NCBI GenBank assembly: GCA_014549065.1
Contig: JACDOX010000017.1
Location: 6,502,808 to 6,566,807 of the forward strand
Source: Cardinalis cardinalis
Lineage: Eukaryota; Chordata; Aves; Passeriformes; Cardinalidae
Reading direction: 5' to 3'
DNA: 64,000 bases
In this document: positions 11,801-22,504 of the stretch, one piece after another
Layout of the letters: the number at the start of each line of letters is the position of its first letter
Numbering within the stretch: the first letter of the stretch is position 1
The notes under the pieces: generated by a model
The model's database searches: none
The model's input: only the letters and a program-made list of their open reading frames with translations
What the model was told of the DNA's origin: nothing
Program-made: the position numbers and the translations under genes

Positions 11801-13896
11801 GCTGTCCTCCACAGCTGGTTGCTGCCACTTCTCCCAGCAGTTACTGTTGTGCAGGGCAGCAAAACCAAGGGCTGGCAACTTGCACAAGTGGCAGCAGCAA
11901 GGTTTGCCAGAGCTTGTCTGGCAGCCTCTGAACTCCCTGTTCACTGGGTGACACTGCTGCTCAGGAGGCAGAGGAACAATGAACAGTGTAGAAATAGTCT
12001 GATAACTTCAGGTGCTAGAATTTTATCAGATCTTACCCCATCAGGATTGCAGTACTGCTAATTACACACTTAAACAATCGTGCTTGTATTGTGGGAACAC
12101 AGCTGGGCACTTTCATTTGGGGACTCTTTCAGATCTGCTTGCATCTGCAGGTCCCTGGGATAAAATCCTGGAACTAGTCAGACCATACAGGCAAGGTCAT
12201 CTGAGTCTAAGGTTAGGATAACCACGTACCTGGAAAGGAGNGCTGTCCAAACACACCATCCTTCTGTTCAGCTGTGGTTGCAGTAGTTCAGAAGAATGTA
12301 GATACTCATTGGGTTCTCATGCTCTGCAGAGTCAGGCCAGTCTGTTTGCCATGATGGGTTTCCACTTCATTTGGGTCACTAGCTGCTGTCTGTCCCAGGC
12401 TTCTCAGGTGACAGCTCTTGGAAGCAACAGGATTTTGTTTCATGGAACGCTGCATAAGTTGTTTGGTTGTTTTTGGTCTTTTTTTTTAAATAGTAGAATA
12501 TGGATGAATAATTTCTGCCTTCAGATTGAGAGTTAGTAAAAATGTAGTGTTTATCAGACTCCCATTCTAAGACTCAGTGTGCAAATAAATGGGTATCTGG
12601 GCCTAAGGCAATTCTTTTAAGTATGAGGAAACTTGACTACCAGTGAACATACCAAATGAGTGTATTGTAATTAATTTTACTAATGAAGTTTTGACAAAGT
12701 AGTGTTAAAACCCACAAAAAAAAAAGAAAAAAGCAGAGATGGGCTGNCCATCATCATCTCATCAGGAGTGCTGCTTTAGATTACCTAACAGTTGTACTTC
12801 TGTGAGCACCAAACACCATTTATTTTTACTTATGTAAAAGTTGTGTCTACTTGGCAACATCACAAAGGAGGCACAAAGAAGACTGTGAGGACTCAGATAC
12901 AAATTTGTTAATCAGCAGTAGTACTGTCATTGGCTCTTGGCCTGTATTGCTGCACATGGTCTATTCATTAAGCTTGTCTTGTAGCAACAGGTAAATTTCT
13001 TAAGCCCTTGTTCTCCAGGTTTTGCGCTAATGTGAAAACACTGCAGCTGGGATTATAAACAAAAAACCCACAGCTATGGAATTGTTTACAGGAAATGTGA
13101 AACCTCTTGGGTTTGCTGTTGTGTTTATACTTGTTCCTTTCAGCAGGAGTACTTCTCAAGAACAGTGAAGGCGAAAATGACATTTTCTGTAACATATAGA
13201 AAAAGTCATNTATATTGTATTGAAACTAACTAACATAGGAAGGTCTCTTCTTCATAAATTAAGTGAAGTGCCTTCAGCCCTGTTACCTCTCTTTGTCTAG
13301 CCACAAACTCAGGTACCAGTGTTTCTCCATCCCCCATCACACAGTCATTGTCAGGTCTCTGCCCTGCCAGGATAGTCTCCTTTGACTAACACTCAGCAAG
13401 AAATTATATTCAGACTTGTGTATTAAGATCAGATTAAGCTACTCCAGTTTCTTGCTTCTTTGCACACAAACTTCTGGGATAAGTAATTTCAAATAGGACA
13501 GATGGAGATTGCAGTTTATATATTGTTGAGGAAATTGTATGCATAGAATATCTGAGATAACTTTTGTGCAATAAATAGCTTAAAATCCTAAAACCATAAG
13601 AACTGCTATGTTTAATTAGCAAAAAAAAGTCTCAGTAGATGGAAACTAATGTGCTGAACTGAAATGTTTTAATCCAGTCTAAAGGATAGGTAGAGATAGC
13701 TTACCTTACTTTATAAGTCCCAGTACAGCCTGCAGGGGCATAAGTTTTTTGACACATTTTGTGTTTTTGTTACAGAGCTAAAGGAATCACTGACCCAGCT
13801 GTTCAGTTCCAGTGGTTTGTTCAGACCCTTTTATTTGGATATGCTTCCTTCGGTCTCCTGGTGTCTTACAAGCCTGCAGACAAGAAGCAGTACTAG
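8671..13896 (+). CDS. TMEM254: TMEM254, small four-pass membrane protein (four coding exons, 129 aa)
   Basis: The spliced CDS is 8671-8775, 10310-10413, 11594-11653 and 13776-13896, giving 390 nt. All junctions are GT/AG and phases agree (0, 2, 2). The 129-residue product is close to the roughly 123 residues of human TMEM254. Hydrophobic segments lie at about 21-41 (LIWMVAIIFG start), 45-62 (YLGLFGTFLNYLVEH), 71-88 (FWISWLIHIVEALYGI) and 100-121 (FVQTLLFGYASFGLLV). They are joined by the conserved HHHKW loop. The C-terminus ends KKQY, which fits a KKXX dilysine ER-retrieval signal; that localisation is an inference. The molecular function of the family is not established to my knowledge. The start was chosen at the first ATG in a good context (GCGGCATGG) inside a CpG island. 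No frameshift or stop is seen. Confidence 0.93.
8776..10309 (+). other. TMEM254 intron 1
   Basis: GC-rich for the first few hundred bases because the CpG island extends into it, then AT-rich. It ends in a long T run followed by CCAG. No repeat family or extra exon was recognised. Confidence 0.85.
10310..10413 (+). CDS. TMEM254: TMEM254 coding exon 2
   Basis: The acceptor is a T-rich tract ending CCAG. The exon encodes residues 36-69 and contains the HHHKWVCYG loop. It ends in phase 2 at GG|GTAAGT, a near-perfect donor. Confidence 0.92.
10414..11593 (+). other. TMEM254 intron 2
   Basis: AT-rich intron of about 1.2 kb. No gene or repeat family was recognised. Confidence 0.8.
11594..11653 (+). 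CDS. TMEM254: TMEM254 coding exon 3
   Basis: A short 60-base exon after TTCTTCCACCAG. It encodes FWISWLIHIVEALYGI, the third membrane segment, and ends in phase 2 at CA|GTAAGT. Confidence 0.92.
11654..13775 (+). other. TMEM254 intron 3
   Basis: Intron of about 2.1 kb ending in a T-rich tract and TTACAG. No coding or repeat structure was recognised in it. Confidence 0.8.
13776..13896 (+). CDS. TMEM254: TMEM254 coding exon 4 and stop
   Basis: Encodes residues 91-129: the AKGITDPAVQ loop, the last membrane segment and the terminal KPADKKQY followed by TAG. The stop codon is at 13894-13896. Confidence 0.93.
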
Positions 13897-15325
13897 AAGA
13901 CAAGGAAAGAGGTCGCCTCTCACATACTTAATCTCATATTTTCTGAAAAGACCCCCACATACATGTCTAGGTGCTATAGTTAGCTAAATTACATTCCTGC
14001 TGCATGATGCAGTGCCCTTCTACCCAAGCAGCTCTNCTTTTACTAAGCAACACAATTAAAATTCACAGGGCCCTGTGGATAGTTCAGTAAAAAATCAACT
14101 CTTCAGTCTTAGCACTGCTAAATTTTAATCCTNTTTGTTATGCAAGAAGCCAAAAGTTGCTCCTTTGCAGGTTTTGACATGTATACTCTCTCACTGACAC
14201 CTGGTAGCAGTGGTTGATAAATTACCTTTTCATNAGGAGAATTGTTCTTCCACAAGAGGGAGGGTTATTGACAGCCACAAGGCAGCTTGCACCTGTTTTG
14301 TAATAGGATTTAAATTTACCTGTATTTTCTCTATGGGACTGACATTGTTGTTAAAGCCTGCTCTTTGCACTTTGTTTTGTCTTCTTACTTAGTTCCACAG
14401 AGGACAGACCAGCATACTGCTGCAGGCACATTGAAAAGACCAGGTCTCAGCTCAGGCTGAGGAACAGTGAGCTTGGATACATGAAGCACTTTAACTTGGT
14501 TTAATACAAGTGCCTTAAAATTCATGCAGCGTGACCTCATCTTTGTAATGAAGATTTTAAGTTATGAGTTATTATNGTATAAAGTAGCTTTGAGGGCAGC
14601 ATTTTTGAGAAATGATTTATTACCCAAAGAAAAAAAAATTATCAATCAAAAATCTAGCTGAAAAGTTGATATTTGGCAATGAAATTATATGCAGTGAACA
14701 AACATATACCACTGGTTCCCAGATGCTGGTCTTCAAAACCTAAGGTTGAGAGACCATCATAAGCATACCTCAAGAGTATTTCCTGTATGTGTAGTGAGTC
14801 TTCCATCAGATTGTCTTTTACTTTTGAATATTTGAACAAGAATTTAGCCTATGTAGTTTTAGCACTTTTAAAAGGAATAANTATTTAAAGTACTAACCCT
14901 GGTGTGGGGAGAAGTTTTACCATGCCACTTGCCATGATACTGTTCTNGAAGAAGGGGTAAGAAAAGGTTGTTCTTTAACCTCTAACAACTCCACAAGGTA
15001 GTAACAAGTAACTTTGTGCAGTACCTACAGGCTGTAACACTTCGATGTGGGAAGCCTTATTCAAGCACAGATACATAAAGTTTTTGCTTTCAGTGGGTAC
15101 TAAAAGCATGGAGAACTGAAGGGTTTGAAATGGTGGTTTGTTTGTCTTTTCAGTGTTGTTGTTGTTGTGTAATAGCAAACTGTTTAACTTAAATATTTTA
15201 TAGAGAAGTAGAAACTCATTTAGTGACTAGAAATCCAACAGGAATGTCAAGAGCCTGAGCTACGTTTTACTGTGTAACCTTTTGTCTTAGTCTGTGACCC
15301 TGGAATAAAGACTTCAAAAAAGTGA
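13897..15325 (+). other. TMEM254: Probable TMEM254 3' UTR
   Basis: About 1.4 kb of AT-rich sequence without conserved coding, running from the stop codon to the first canonical poly(A) signal. An earlier ATTAAA near 14055 could give a shorter transcript. Confidence 0.6.
15304..15309 (+). terminator. TMEM254: Candidate poly(A) signal of TMEM254
   Basis: AATAAA, followed about 15 bases later by a short A run and then GT-rich sequence. It is the first canonical hexamer that I see downstream of the stop codon. Confidence 0.6.
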
Positions 15326-15329
15326 AGAA

Positions 15330-18300
15330 GTTGTTTTTAATACAGCCTAGAAATAAAATGCTCATACAAAATACACAGACACCTTCTTGACACCAATATC
15401 AGTGTTTCACACTTNGAACATGCAGGATCAGCTTTCCAAAATCCCTTCACTGGTACTACACGGCCTTCCCCTCCAAGGCCAGGCTGCACTCCAGGCACTG
15501 CTCAGGCTCAGTCCCAGCCCTTTCCACTGGGCTCTGGAGTGGCTACAGGCAAATCACAGCTCTGAGAAGTTAACCACATCCTGTCAGACTCCCCTAATTA
15601 GACAGGCTTCCTTTTAGATGGGCAGTGGCAAAGCTTCCTCGGTGCAGCCCAAGGAAGCTACAGTAGAAAATAATATCTGCTGCCTTAGTTAAAAAAAATT
15701 ACCAGGTTAGAACAAGTTTTAGCCAGGCACTGGCATCAGCCCCATTTTTTGAAGCCTCTCTGGGATTTTTGTTTGGCGTGACAGTTTTCAGCAGCTTTCT
15801 CCGTGGAGGTTGCTGGGCATTGCTTATCAAGGATTCTGGAAATGCAACTCCCAGGTATTCATCCACCTTCAGACACTTTCTCTCCCCAGCCTTTGCTTCG
15901 GAGCAGTTCAGTCTTAACATTTAGTTAAAAAAGCAACAGAATACCCCCAAAATAAAAACTCAAACAGAAACCAACCAGTGTTTGCTCTCAGCCTCTGTCC
16001 CAGAGCTGTAAACCGCACAGATGCCTGTTTGCTGCAGTTTTGGGAGCTTCACAATGCAATCCCAACTGCAAACCTGAGGAACCTGGGATAGGTAATGCTG
16101 ACTGGCCATGAGGAAAAGGAACAAACCCACAGCATGACAAGACTGAAAATAATATTGAGATGTCATTTCTAAGTGTTTATAGTGCCCTTAACAGCACAGT
16201 GAGATAACATACCNTTAGTATGTGACAAAATTATTTTTAAAAGCCAGTAGGAGCACGAATACAAGTCAGCACCTCAGCTCACAAAGACACATTCCTGGCT
16301 TTGTCAGGCTCTCTGGAAATGCTGCTGGTTATACCAGGCATAAGCATTTCTCCAGGCTAGTCCTAGTGATAAAGGATTACTCTTAATCACTTGGCGCAAC
16401 TCTTTCCACTGCAATCAAAACATCCTTTCTGCAACAGAAGGGCAGAGCAATAGAAGTGCACTCTGTGTTCTCAAGGGCTGGGCTGGTGTCAAACCACCCC
16501 CCTCAGCACCCAACCCACCCTGCTTGCAAATTAGCTAATTCACTGTAAAGAAATATTTCAAAATATTGCTTCCCATTGAAAGGAAACCCCAATGAAACAT
16601 ACAGAATAGCTTTTACTGCTGGAAAAGACCACTAAATAAGAAGGTAAATCACCAGGAAAGCTGACATTAATAAAGGTTAATGGTTTTTCAGGATGGATAT
16701 TTCTGCCAATTTGGGTGGTGACAGCACTGAAAAATAAATGCTGTTTATTAGACATCCATTTCAAATTGGAAAGAAGAAAAAACCAACCCTTGCTATGAAA
16801 GCTAAGTGCAAGACTGGGTATGCATTATATTAACAATGTAAAGTAGATGCTAAGAAAATTTAAAAAGCAACCATGCCTGTTTTTTCTAGACATATTAAAA
16901 AACACCCCCCTTCACTATTTATTTGGCCTGCATTGGTGATCAAAAAGAATAATTTCATACAAGTCNGAACCACCTCACTTAAAACAGCACTTTTATGCTG
17001 TGATTGCTTGGTAGCTTTGTTGCAGAAGAAAACAAAGAAACCATCCAGATCCATTTTCACCCTTAACTCATAATATATGGAAATGAGTGTAATTTACTCC
17101 TTAAAGTGAGGTTATCCAGATCAGCATGTTTGGCAAATCACTGCTNAAATCAAGGTCTGTTGAGGAGATCTGGTGGCGTAGAACAGAACATGCAGCATCA
17201 GAAACACCACAGAGTCTGGACAGAAGCAGTGAGAGGTCTCCCACCCATTTTCAAAAACTACTTCTAAAGCTTTCAGAGCTGTAGCTCATTTTTGTGAGGG
17301 GATGATGAAAAACTTCTCTCAGAATCTCAATATGTTGTCTTGCTTTGCCTCTTTTTCATGCTGACCTAGATTTTTGTAAACACAACAGGAGTCAACTGAG
17401 CCAGACCTTGGAAATACCCAAGTGCTGGTTAATTAGGGNCATTTAATTTGCTCTGGTACTGGGTGCCCTGCAGAGCATTAGAGCNTGGTGAAGCTGGGGG
17501 AATGGCCTCCTTGGTCACTGCCATGGAGTNTGCAGTGAACTGGACCCCTACAGGCAAGTCCCACAGTCTGATGTTTGTGGGCATTCTGGTACAGTCTCTT
17601 TGTGCCAGAGCTACACGAACAGCTCAAGAAATTACCATAGCTTGTTGAAAGCAAAAGAAACAAGATCCCTCAGTATTCCCTTTCCTCCTGCTTTTCAGAA
17701 GAGCAGGGACAACATGGCACAATCTACCTACTGTGCTAGACCTTACACAGTCCCTGCAACTCTAAATATACCTACAGCACATGCATGAGGGGAAGGAGGA
17801 GGGGAGAGGAGAAAAAAGAGGTGTAAGGAACATTATTATATCATTTATCAGCATTCTTTGAGACCATTTTCACAAAGGAAAATCACTCAGNTGCCCCTTG
17901 TGGGAATACACAGGGTGACCAGTTTACTAAGTTTAGCAATTACACAATTTAAAATGTCCTTCTAAAGAGACTCTAGGCCTCTTATCAAAAGGAAGACCAT
18001 GTCCTTCTCCAAAATTTCAAAAGTGTGAAGGATAGGGATTTTCACAGTTTCAATCTGCCCCTGCACCCCCCACACCAGGCAAGTAAACCAGAAGTAAATC
18101 AGAGTGCCTGCATTTAGAGGAGCTTTCAGACATCAGCAGCACAGGACAAGCCCCCTGTACCCCTCGTGTGGGTGCACTCAGATGTGACTGACCTGGCTCT
18201 GCCTTCAAGGATTCTTGGGCTCTTTAGACTGACAGGCTGTATGGGTGTAGCTGCATGGGATGTTGATCATTATTGACATACTTCACAACATTCACATTTG

Positions 18301-20960
18301 GTTAGAATATTTTCCAAATATTGCCACCAGCTTTTGCTGCAGCTTTAAAAAAATAAGTAAGGGCTTTTGAACAATGGGAAATTCATCAGCTCAGGAGGGC
18401 ACAACGTACTGAAGGATTCCTCCTCCTCTGAGATGGAGCAAAAGTTTGGGAGCACATGAAAGCAAAGATTTGTAGCAGAAGAAAACAAAAGTTCAACATC
18501 CTATACATGGCAGAATGCTTACAGTTCAACAAACTGCAGAGAAAGTGACAGGAGAACCAAAGCCATCCAATAGATGACTGGCAGGAATTACAGCCCAACC
18601 CCAGAGTGTTGCAGTTTACTTTTCCATTCAATAAACCACGTGCCTATGTTTGGGTCTAGCAAAAGTTAATAATATGTCAAATTCACTTACTGTGTTGTAG
18701 GATGGGGAGTTTGTCAATCTCTCAAAAGCTGCAGGCCGGAAGGCAAGGTGCTGCCTGTGGGGACATGCCACCTGCATGGGAAGGTAAACTGCTCCTGGTG
18801 CTGCAAAAACATGTACTGGCAGAGGTTTAGATNTTAATCCCCAGCTAACAGGACCTGGTTGAAAAAATTAAGGAATTAGTGTGGGAAGATACTTTGTTTC
18901 AATTTAAGATGCACCTTGTTTGCAACAGTCCTGGGAAGAAGTTGTGCCGTGCCCCTGCCAAGCAGCGTGTGCCTAGGACAGCTCCCAAATGGCNCAGCTC
19001 CAGTGACCTACCTGGGTCAAGGCATCCTGTGCCTCTGCAGACAGGACTGTGCATTTTAGCCAGTGGCACCCTGGAAGTGAAGGACAGGTGCCCCAAAGTT
19101 GGTGATGACTGCAGTGAGAATCCCAGAGAGCTGACTCAGCTGGTCCCATGGACCCACCTGAGCAGAGCCCAGCACACGCTGCACCCACACCCTGCCCGCT
19201 GCCCAGGAGCACAGCCAGGCTCAGGAACAGCCCCTCCATCTGTGCCACGGAGCTGCAATGAGCAGGGTTGGTGCTGGACAGCCCATGCTGGACTGAGCGG
19301 GGCCCATGCTGGACTGAGCGGGGTCCATGCTGGACTGAGGACAATCCATGCTGGACTGAGGACAATCCATGCTGGACTGAGGACAATCCATGCTGACTCC
19401 CAGCAGGCTGGGGAGCAGCCAGGCGCCTCCCTGCCACCACACAGGGCCAGAGCAGCCAGCCTGCCCAGCTGCTCTCTCCTCCCTGCCAGCTCAGAGCTCC
19501 CCCCTCACACGAATTATGTGGATTTTGAGCCAATGTCTATGACAGATAAAAGAAAATATTAACTCTGATTTTTTAAAGTGACGCTGCTATCAATATCACA
19601 TGAGAGAATGACAAATCTTTCATTGCTGAGGTGGTGTAGCAGAATTTTAATTATTTTTCAAATAAATACAATGCTTAGATTTATATTTTGCTGATTTAAC
19701 CATTAGTGAAATTTTAAATAATCATTAAAGTTATTTTTCAAGGTACATAAGAACACTCTATATAAGAATACTTCTTTAAATAAAACATTCAAAACCACAT
19801 TATTAGATCTTTGAAATGCCATAGATCTAATTATATTTCATAATTCAAAAAGGAAAAGGTTAGCAGCACAGTTATTTAGTTATCTTTCCAAGCATACATT
19901 CATTTAAATGTCTCATTTCGAGGTTTTTTCCCCCCCTTGGAAGATCTTAATTTTGTCTTTTAAGCCAATGAGACTTCAATAAAGGCAATATAGAATGTAA
20001 AACACCTCTGGTATTATTATATTCACACATAAAGTGTTTATTACTGAAGAGTGATTTGCACTTTAAACTATGTTTATACTTAAAACAATAAAAATAAAAC
20101 CAAACACCAAATATTAAGTTTGACATTTTAAGCACCTTCTGGACATCATCTTCCTTTCCCCCACTCCAAACACATTTCCAAAATGATATAGTGATTTCAA
20201 GTGCATTGATTTTTGGTTGCTCTATCTGCTACATCATCTTGCCCCAGGTTTGTGAAGACTTGCTAACTGCAGTTCCCACTTCCCACAAAGAAGCTGTTAA
20301 TGCTCTGAGCTTCTAAAACAACAAAGNCCAGGATAATACAAAATTGTAAACCAAACACCCAGACGGCAGAACCTGTTGGCCACTACTGAGAACTTTGGTT
20401 ATAAAGCTCCGTTTTCTTCTCATGAGACATCCCTGAGACATCCTCAACATTTCCTGACACCTTCCAAAATACANGAGAGGGTAGTTAGACCCTTACCAAT
20501 AGTGGGTTTTCACCCCCAAATCTGCTCTTTGGTGATGTGGTTCATTTCTCATTCCAANGGAAGCAGCAAGTATGTCATATGGACTCTGTCATCTATTTCC
20601 ATACAGATTTTTAAACTCTCCTAACAGTGGAGAAAGGAGTTGTGTCTGACAGGACATAGCTGTGATTTACAGGACCAAGGCCTATACCCATCATTCTGNA
20701 CGGCAAGAAGGGAACAAAATTAACCACTGGGGCATCAATAATTTTTAGTTCAATGTGCAAACCAATATGGTCCTTCCAAAACCAGACCAAACGTGTAAAC
20801 TTCTATTTTTTGTCCACCATTTGTCAGACTCTGTACTCCTGCTCCTTTGTGAACTACAACAAGAAGTAGAAAACAGATTATTTCTCAGAAAAATTCTACT
20901 GCAGAGACAGCCACAATGCTGCTCTTCTCATCCCNTCTTGCCTGTATAAGCTACAGGGAG
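15330..20960. other. Intergenic DNA between TMEM254 and the convergent minus-strand gene
   Basis: Mostly AT-rich sequence with no recognised gene. A GC-richer patch at about 19000-19500 contains the 21-bp minisatellite listed separately. A purine-rich tract lies near 17787-17821. Confidence 0.55.
19282..19397 (+). repeat. 21-bp minisatellite, about 5.5 units in two variant types
   Basis: Units start at 19282, 19303, 19324, 19345 and 19366, with a partial unit at 19387. All share CCATGCTGGACTGAG. The first two end in CGGGG and the next three in GACAA. The 21-base period keeps frame, so all frames through it give seven-residue peptide repeats. Confidence 0.95.
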
Positions 20961-20965
20961 AGNTG

Positions 20966-21290
20966 GATCATGGAACCACAGAATGGTTTGTGTTGGAAGG
21001 GACCTCAAAGACCATTTAGTTCCAACCTCCCTGTTGTGGAGTTCTGTTTACTAGACCAGATTGCTCAAAGCCCCAACCAACATGGCCTTGAATCATTCCA
21101 GGGATGGGGCATCCATAACTTCTGGGTAACCTGTGCCACAGCCTCACCACCCTCACAGTAAAGCATTTTTTCCTAATACCTAATATAAATCTGCCCTCTT
21201 TCACTCTAAAGCCTTTGCCCCTTGTCCCATGCAGCTTTCCTGGGGGCCCTCTTTAGGTACTGGAAGGAGCTGTGTGGTCTTCCAGAGCTG
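20966..21290 (-). mobile_element. CR1 LINE 3' UTR fragment
   Basis: On the plus strand the sequence runs from an ACCACAGAATGGTTTG word through GTTGGAAGGGACCTCAAAGA, CCAGGGATGGGGCATCCA and CACCCTCACAGTAAAG to TACTGGAAGG. This is the familiar reverse complement of the 3' untranslated part of avian CR1 elements. It is about 325 bases long, diverged and contains no ORF. It lies just beyond the predicted 3' end of the dehydratase-like gene. Confidence 0.92.
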
Positions 21291-21763
21291 AAGTTAAATT
21301 CTGTCCAAATGAAAGGCACAACTGTGTTGTGTGCACATTCAGAAGAGGGCCTGAACTTCTCTTACNTTTCTTGCCATCCCACTCTGTTATATTATTAGCT
21401 GGTCTCTGCCTGTAGTGATAAAAATGGTATTTAGGTCAATGTGTTCTTTGTTAATTGCATTAGCCATGTGCCTAAGACTTAGGCTTCCTCTTCTCCCAGC
21501 ACTGCCTTTGGCTATTAACATGTGGTCTTTAAATATATGTCACTATTAACAGTGTACTCAATCTGTCAGGTGAGATGGATAGAGCCTGTTTTAGACAGAC
21601 TAAGATAATCAGTGGAATGCTATTTACAAAATTCACATTGGTAGCGAGACCCCTTTTTATACTGAGTCTCCAAAAGCAGAGGGAAGAAATATATTTGTGT
21701 TCTGTTTATGAGCTCTAATCATACTCTATACTTTTTTGCAATTTCTGCAAAATATTTTAGAAT

Positions 21764-21769
21764 TTTATT
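21764..21769 (-). terminator. Candidate poly(A) signal of the dehydratase-like gene
   Basis: TTTATT on the plus strand is AATAAA on the minus strand. It lies about 640 bases beyond the stop codon and is the first canonical hexamer I see in that direction. A non-canonical variant closer to the stop is possible. Confidence 0.4.
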
Positions 21770-22405
21770 TTGCAAATAGGATCATTTNCCCTTGGGAAAA
21801 AAATTAATATTATGTTGGCTTTTACCTTCCAAGGGTTTTTCTGTCTGTGTTTAAATTACCTTCTATTAGCAGAATTTTTCCTCACGTGGTAGCAAAGATC
21901 AGAACATATTCATGTTCAACCCCACACATCTCCTGAAGCAGAATTAGCAAACGGAAAACTGCTTCTGGCTTGGAAACAGAAAATTTCTGTACTTGTAATG
22001 TAGCTAAGTCCAGCAGAAGGAGCTGCATTACTTCAACAATGGGCATCAAAATCAGAAGACCTTTGAGAGGTCTATATTCAGATGTAAAGAGAAACGCCTT
22101 CTCCCTGTTTATGGAATATCATTGGGTTCTACAAACTAGCTAAAATCCAGGCAGCCAGCTGATAATGAAATGAGGAATTCCAACACCAGCAGAGACTAAG
22201 AGCTTCCCTTAGCTAAACTAAAGTTTTGANTTGAAGTTTTTTTTCCCAAAGACATTTGCTACATTTTGAGCAGGAAATAAATATCCTGATGCTATTTGCT
22301 AACTGTTCAGCTTTGAAAGATAATATTTGTTGTGAAAGCCTCAAGGCTGGGGCTCTGCAGAGTCCTTGGCAGAGGCCCTGGTGCCCCCAGCCTGCGCTGT
22401 GCCCG

Positions 22406-22504
22406 TCACCGCTCCGTCCAGGCAGCTGTGGGGTAGCGTTCCAGGACCGCATTCCTCAGCTGGGCTGTGTGGATCTTGTCTCTGGTCTCCACAGTGCAGA
22501 TCAC
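22406..22504 (-). CDS. Dehydratase-like gene, last coding exon
   Basis: After a TTTTTCCAG acceptor it encodes residues 510-541, beginning VICTVETRD and ending RYPTAAWTER before TGA (22408-22406). This is the last strand and helix of the ACT-like domain, and the LERYP ending is typical of the family's C-terminus. Confidence 0.85.
   Translation of the reverse strand: MICTVETRDKIHTAQLRNAVLERYPTAAWTER

Noticed and set aside
18879..19562. 227-codon plus-strand frame
   Set aside because: It starts upstream of the 21-bp minisatellite and is kept open by it. Apart from the repeat it has no family features or splice sites.
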